Under the pieces are notes generated by a model, which saw only the letters and a list, made by a program, of their open reading frames with translations, had not been told where the DNA came from and did no database searches. A program made the translations under genes and the position numbers. Below are positions 63,604 to 64,000 of a DNA stretch of 64,000 nucleotides, in pieces (the first letter of the stretch is position 1; the number at the start of each line of letters is the position of its first letter). The stretch is from Brachynemurus nebulosus (Eukaryota > Arthropoda > Insecta > Neuroptera > Myrmeleontidae). The stretch is taken from positions 23,124,877 through 23,188,876 of the forward strand of contig JAPWDM010000005.1 of NCBI GenBank assembly GCA_035578155.1, written 5' to 3'.

Positions 63604-64000
63604 GATCACTCGCTTACGAAATACAATGCTAGATTGAGCAAGTAGTGGGAACACATCTTGAAACATAGCAAAAGTTAATAGCATATCCTAGCATCGCATA
63701 GCAAAGCTTCCTTAATTCAAATCTACACCCCTAACATAATATGCAAGCAAAATTTCATTCGAAGGTGTGACAGACGAACACAAGAGACTGGCAAAATAAG
63801 CGTTTCTAGAATTTTGTCTTTTGAACTATAAAAATTGGAGGAGAATTTTTCAGTCCGAATGGCATGCTAAGGTACTCACATAATGTATAACATTTTGTCT
63901 AATCAAATAGAAATTTGAATAAAAATACGATGTGGAGTTTGTACATATACATAATTAAGGTAACGGGCCTAGTTTCTGACCTTTTAAGAGTGACGGCTGA
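63604..64000. repeat. End of window: diverged dispersed repeat, copy 2
   Basis: Contains the counterpart (63750-63915) of the repeat at 62160-62320 and a CTAGCATCGCATAGCAAAGC stretch related to 62474-62605. No gene. Confidence 0.4.

Overview
This window looks like a stretch of nuclear genome from an insect or other arthropod; the order cannot be fixed from the sequence. It is strongly AT-rich, has long (TA)n microsatellites, and carries dense layers of small DNA transposons with arthropod-style ends: pogo/Tigger, Tc1/mariner, hAT, piggyBac and foldback types. No bacterial operons, rRNA, CRISPR array or virus-like genes were seen. Nearly all long reading frames are chance frames, microsatellite frames or transposon remnants.

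Host gene content is very thin. The one convincing host exon is on the minus strand at 18767-18908: 142 nt with consensus splice sites, encoding a cysteine-containing module (CLFPERWQGTWFQSGVR ... SSKGRC ... DKYVVVDE) typical of conserved arthropod extracellular proteins. A plausible minus-strand core promoter (TATAAAA plus an initiator at the correct spacing, followed by a CAA/CAG-rich leader) lies at 58596-58626. If the two belong together, most of the window is a roughly 40 kb intron filled with mobile elements, but that link is inference.

Mobile elements by region: (a) 2062-3304, an internally deleted pogo element keeping the transposase DNA-binding domain and a C-terminal PCNA-binding-like peptide; (b) 7537-8753, one TA-target element nested in another; (c) 10364-10788, two hairpin elements sitting in TA microsatellites; (d) 11239-11622, a piggyBac MITE; (e) 16176-19810, hAT and mariner MITEs around the host exon; (f) 25499-28943, a terminal-inverted-repeat element carrying a tandem array of exactly 120 bp units; (g) 31797-33385, a pogo element holding a composite insertion with two identical tRNA-like units and a long inverted repeat, bounded by a 13 bp target duplication; (h) 35363-37904, another pogo element with three separate transposons inside, one splitting the transposase DNA-binding domain; (i) 46729-53376, hAT elements, several with clear or perfect 8 bp target duplications; (j) 54366-61276 and 63138-63595, long palindromes, foldback elements and more hAT MITEs.

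The most unusual structures are the tRNA-like dimer with inverted repeat (32624-33280), the 120 bp array inside a TIR element, and the three-layer pogo nest at 35363-37904. I did not see a multi-gene system. All calls come from reading the sequence by eye; no database searches or folding programs were run.
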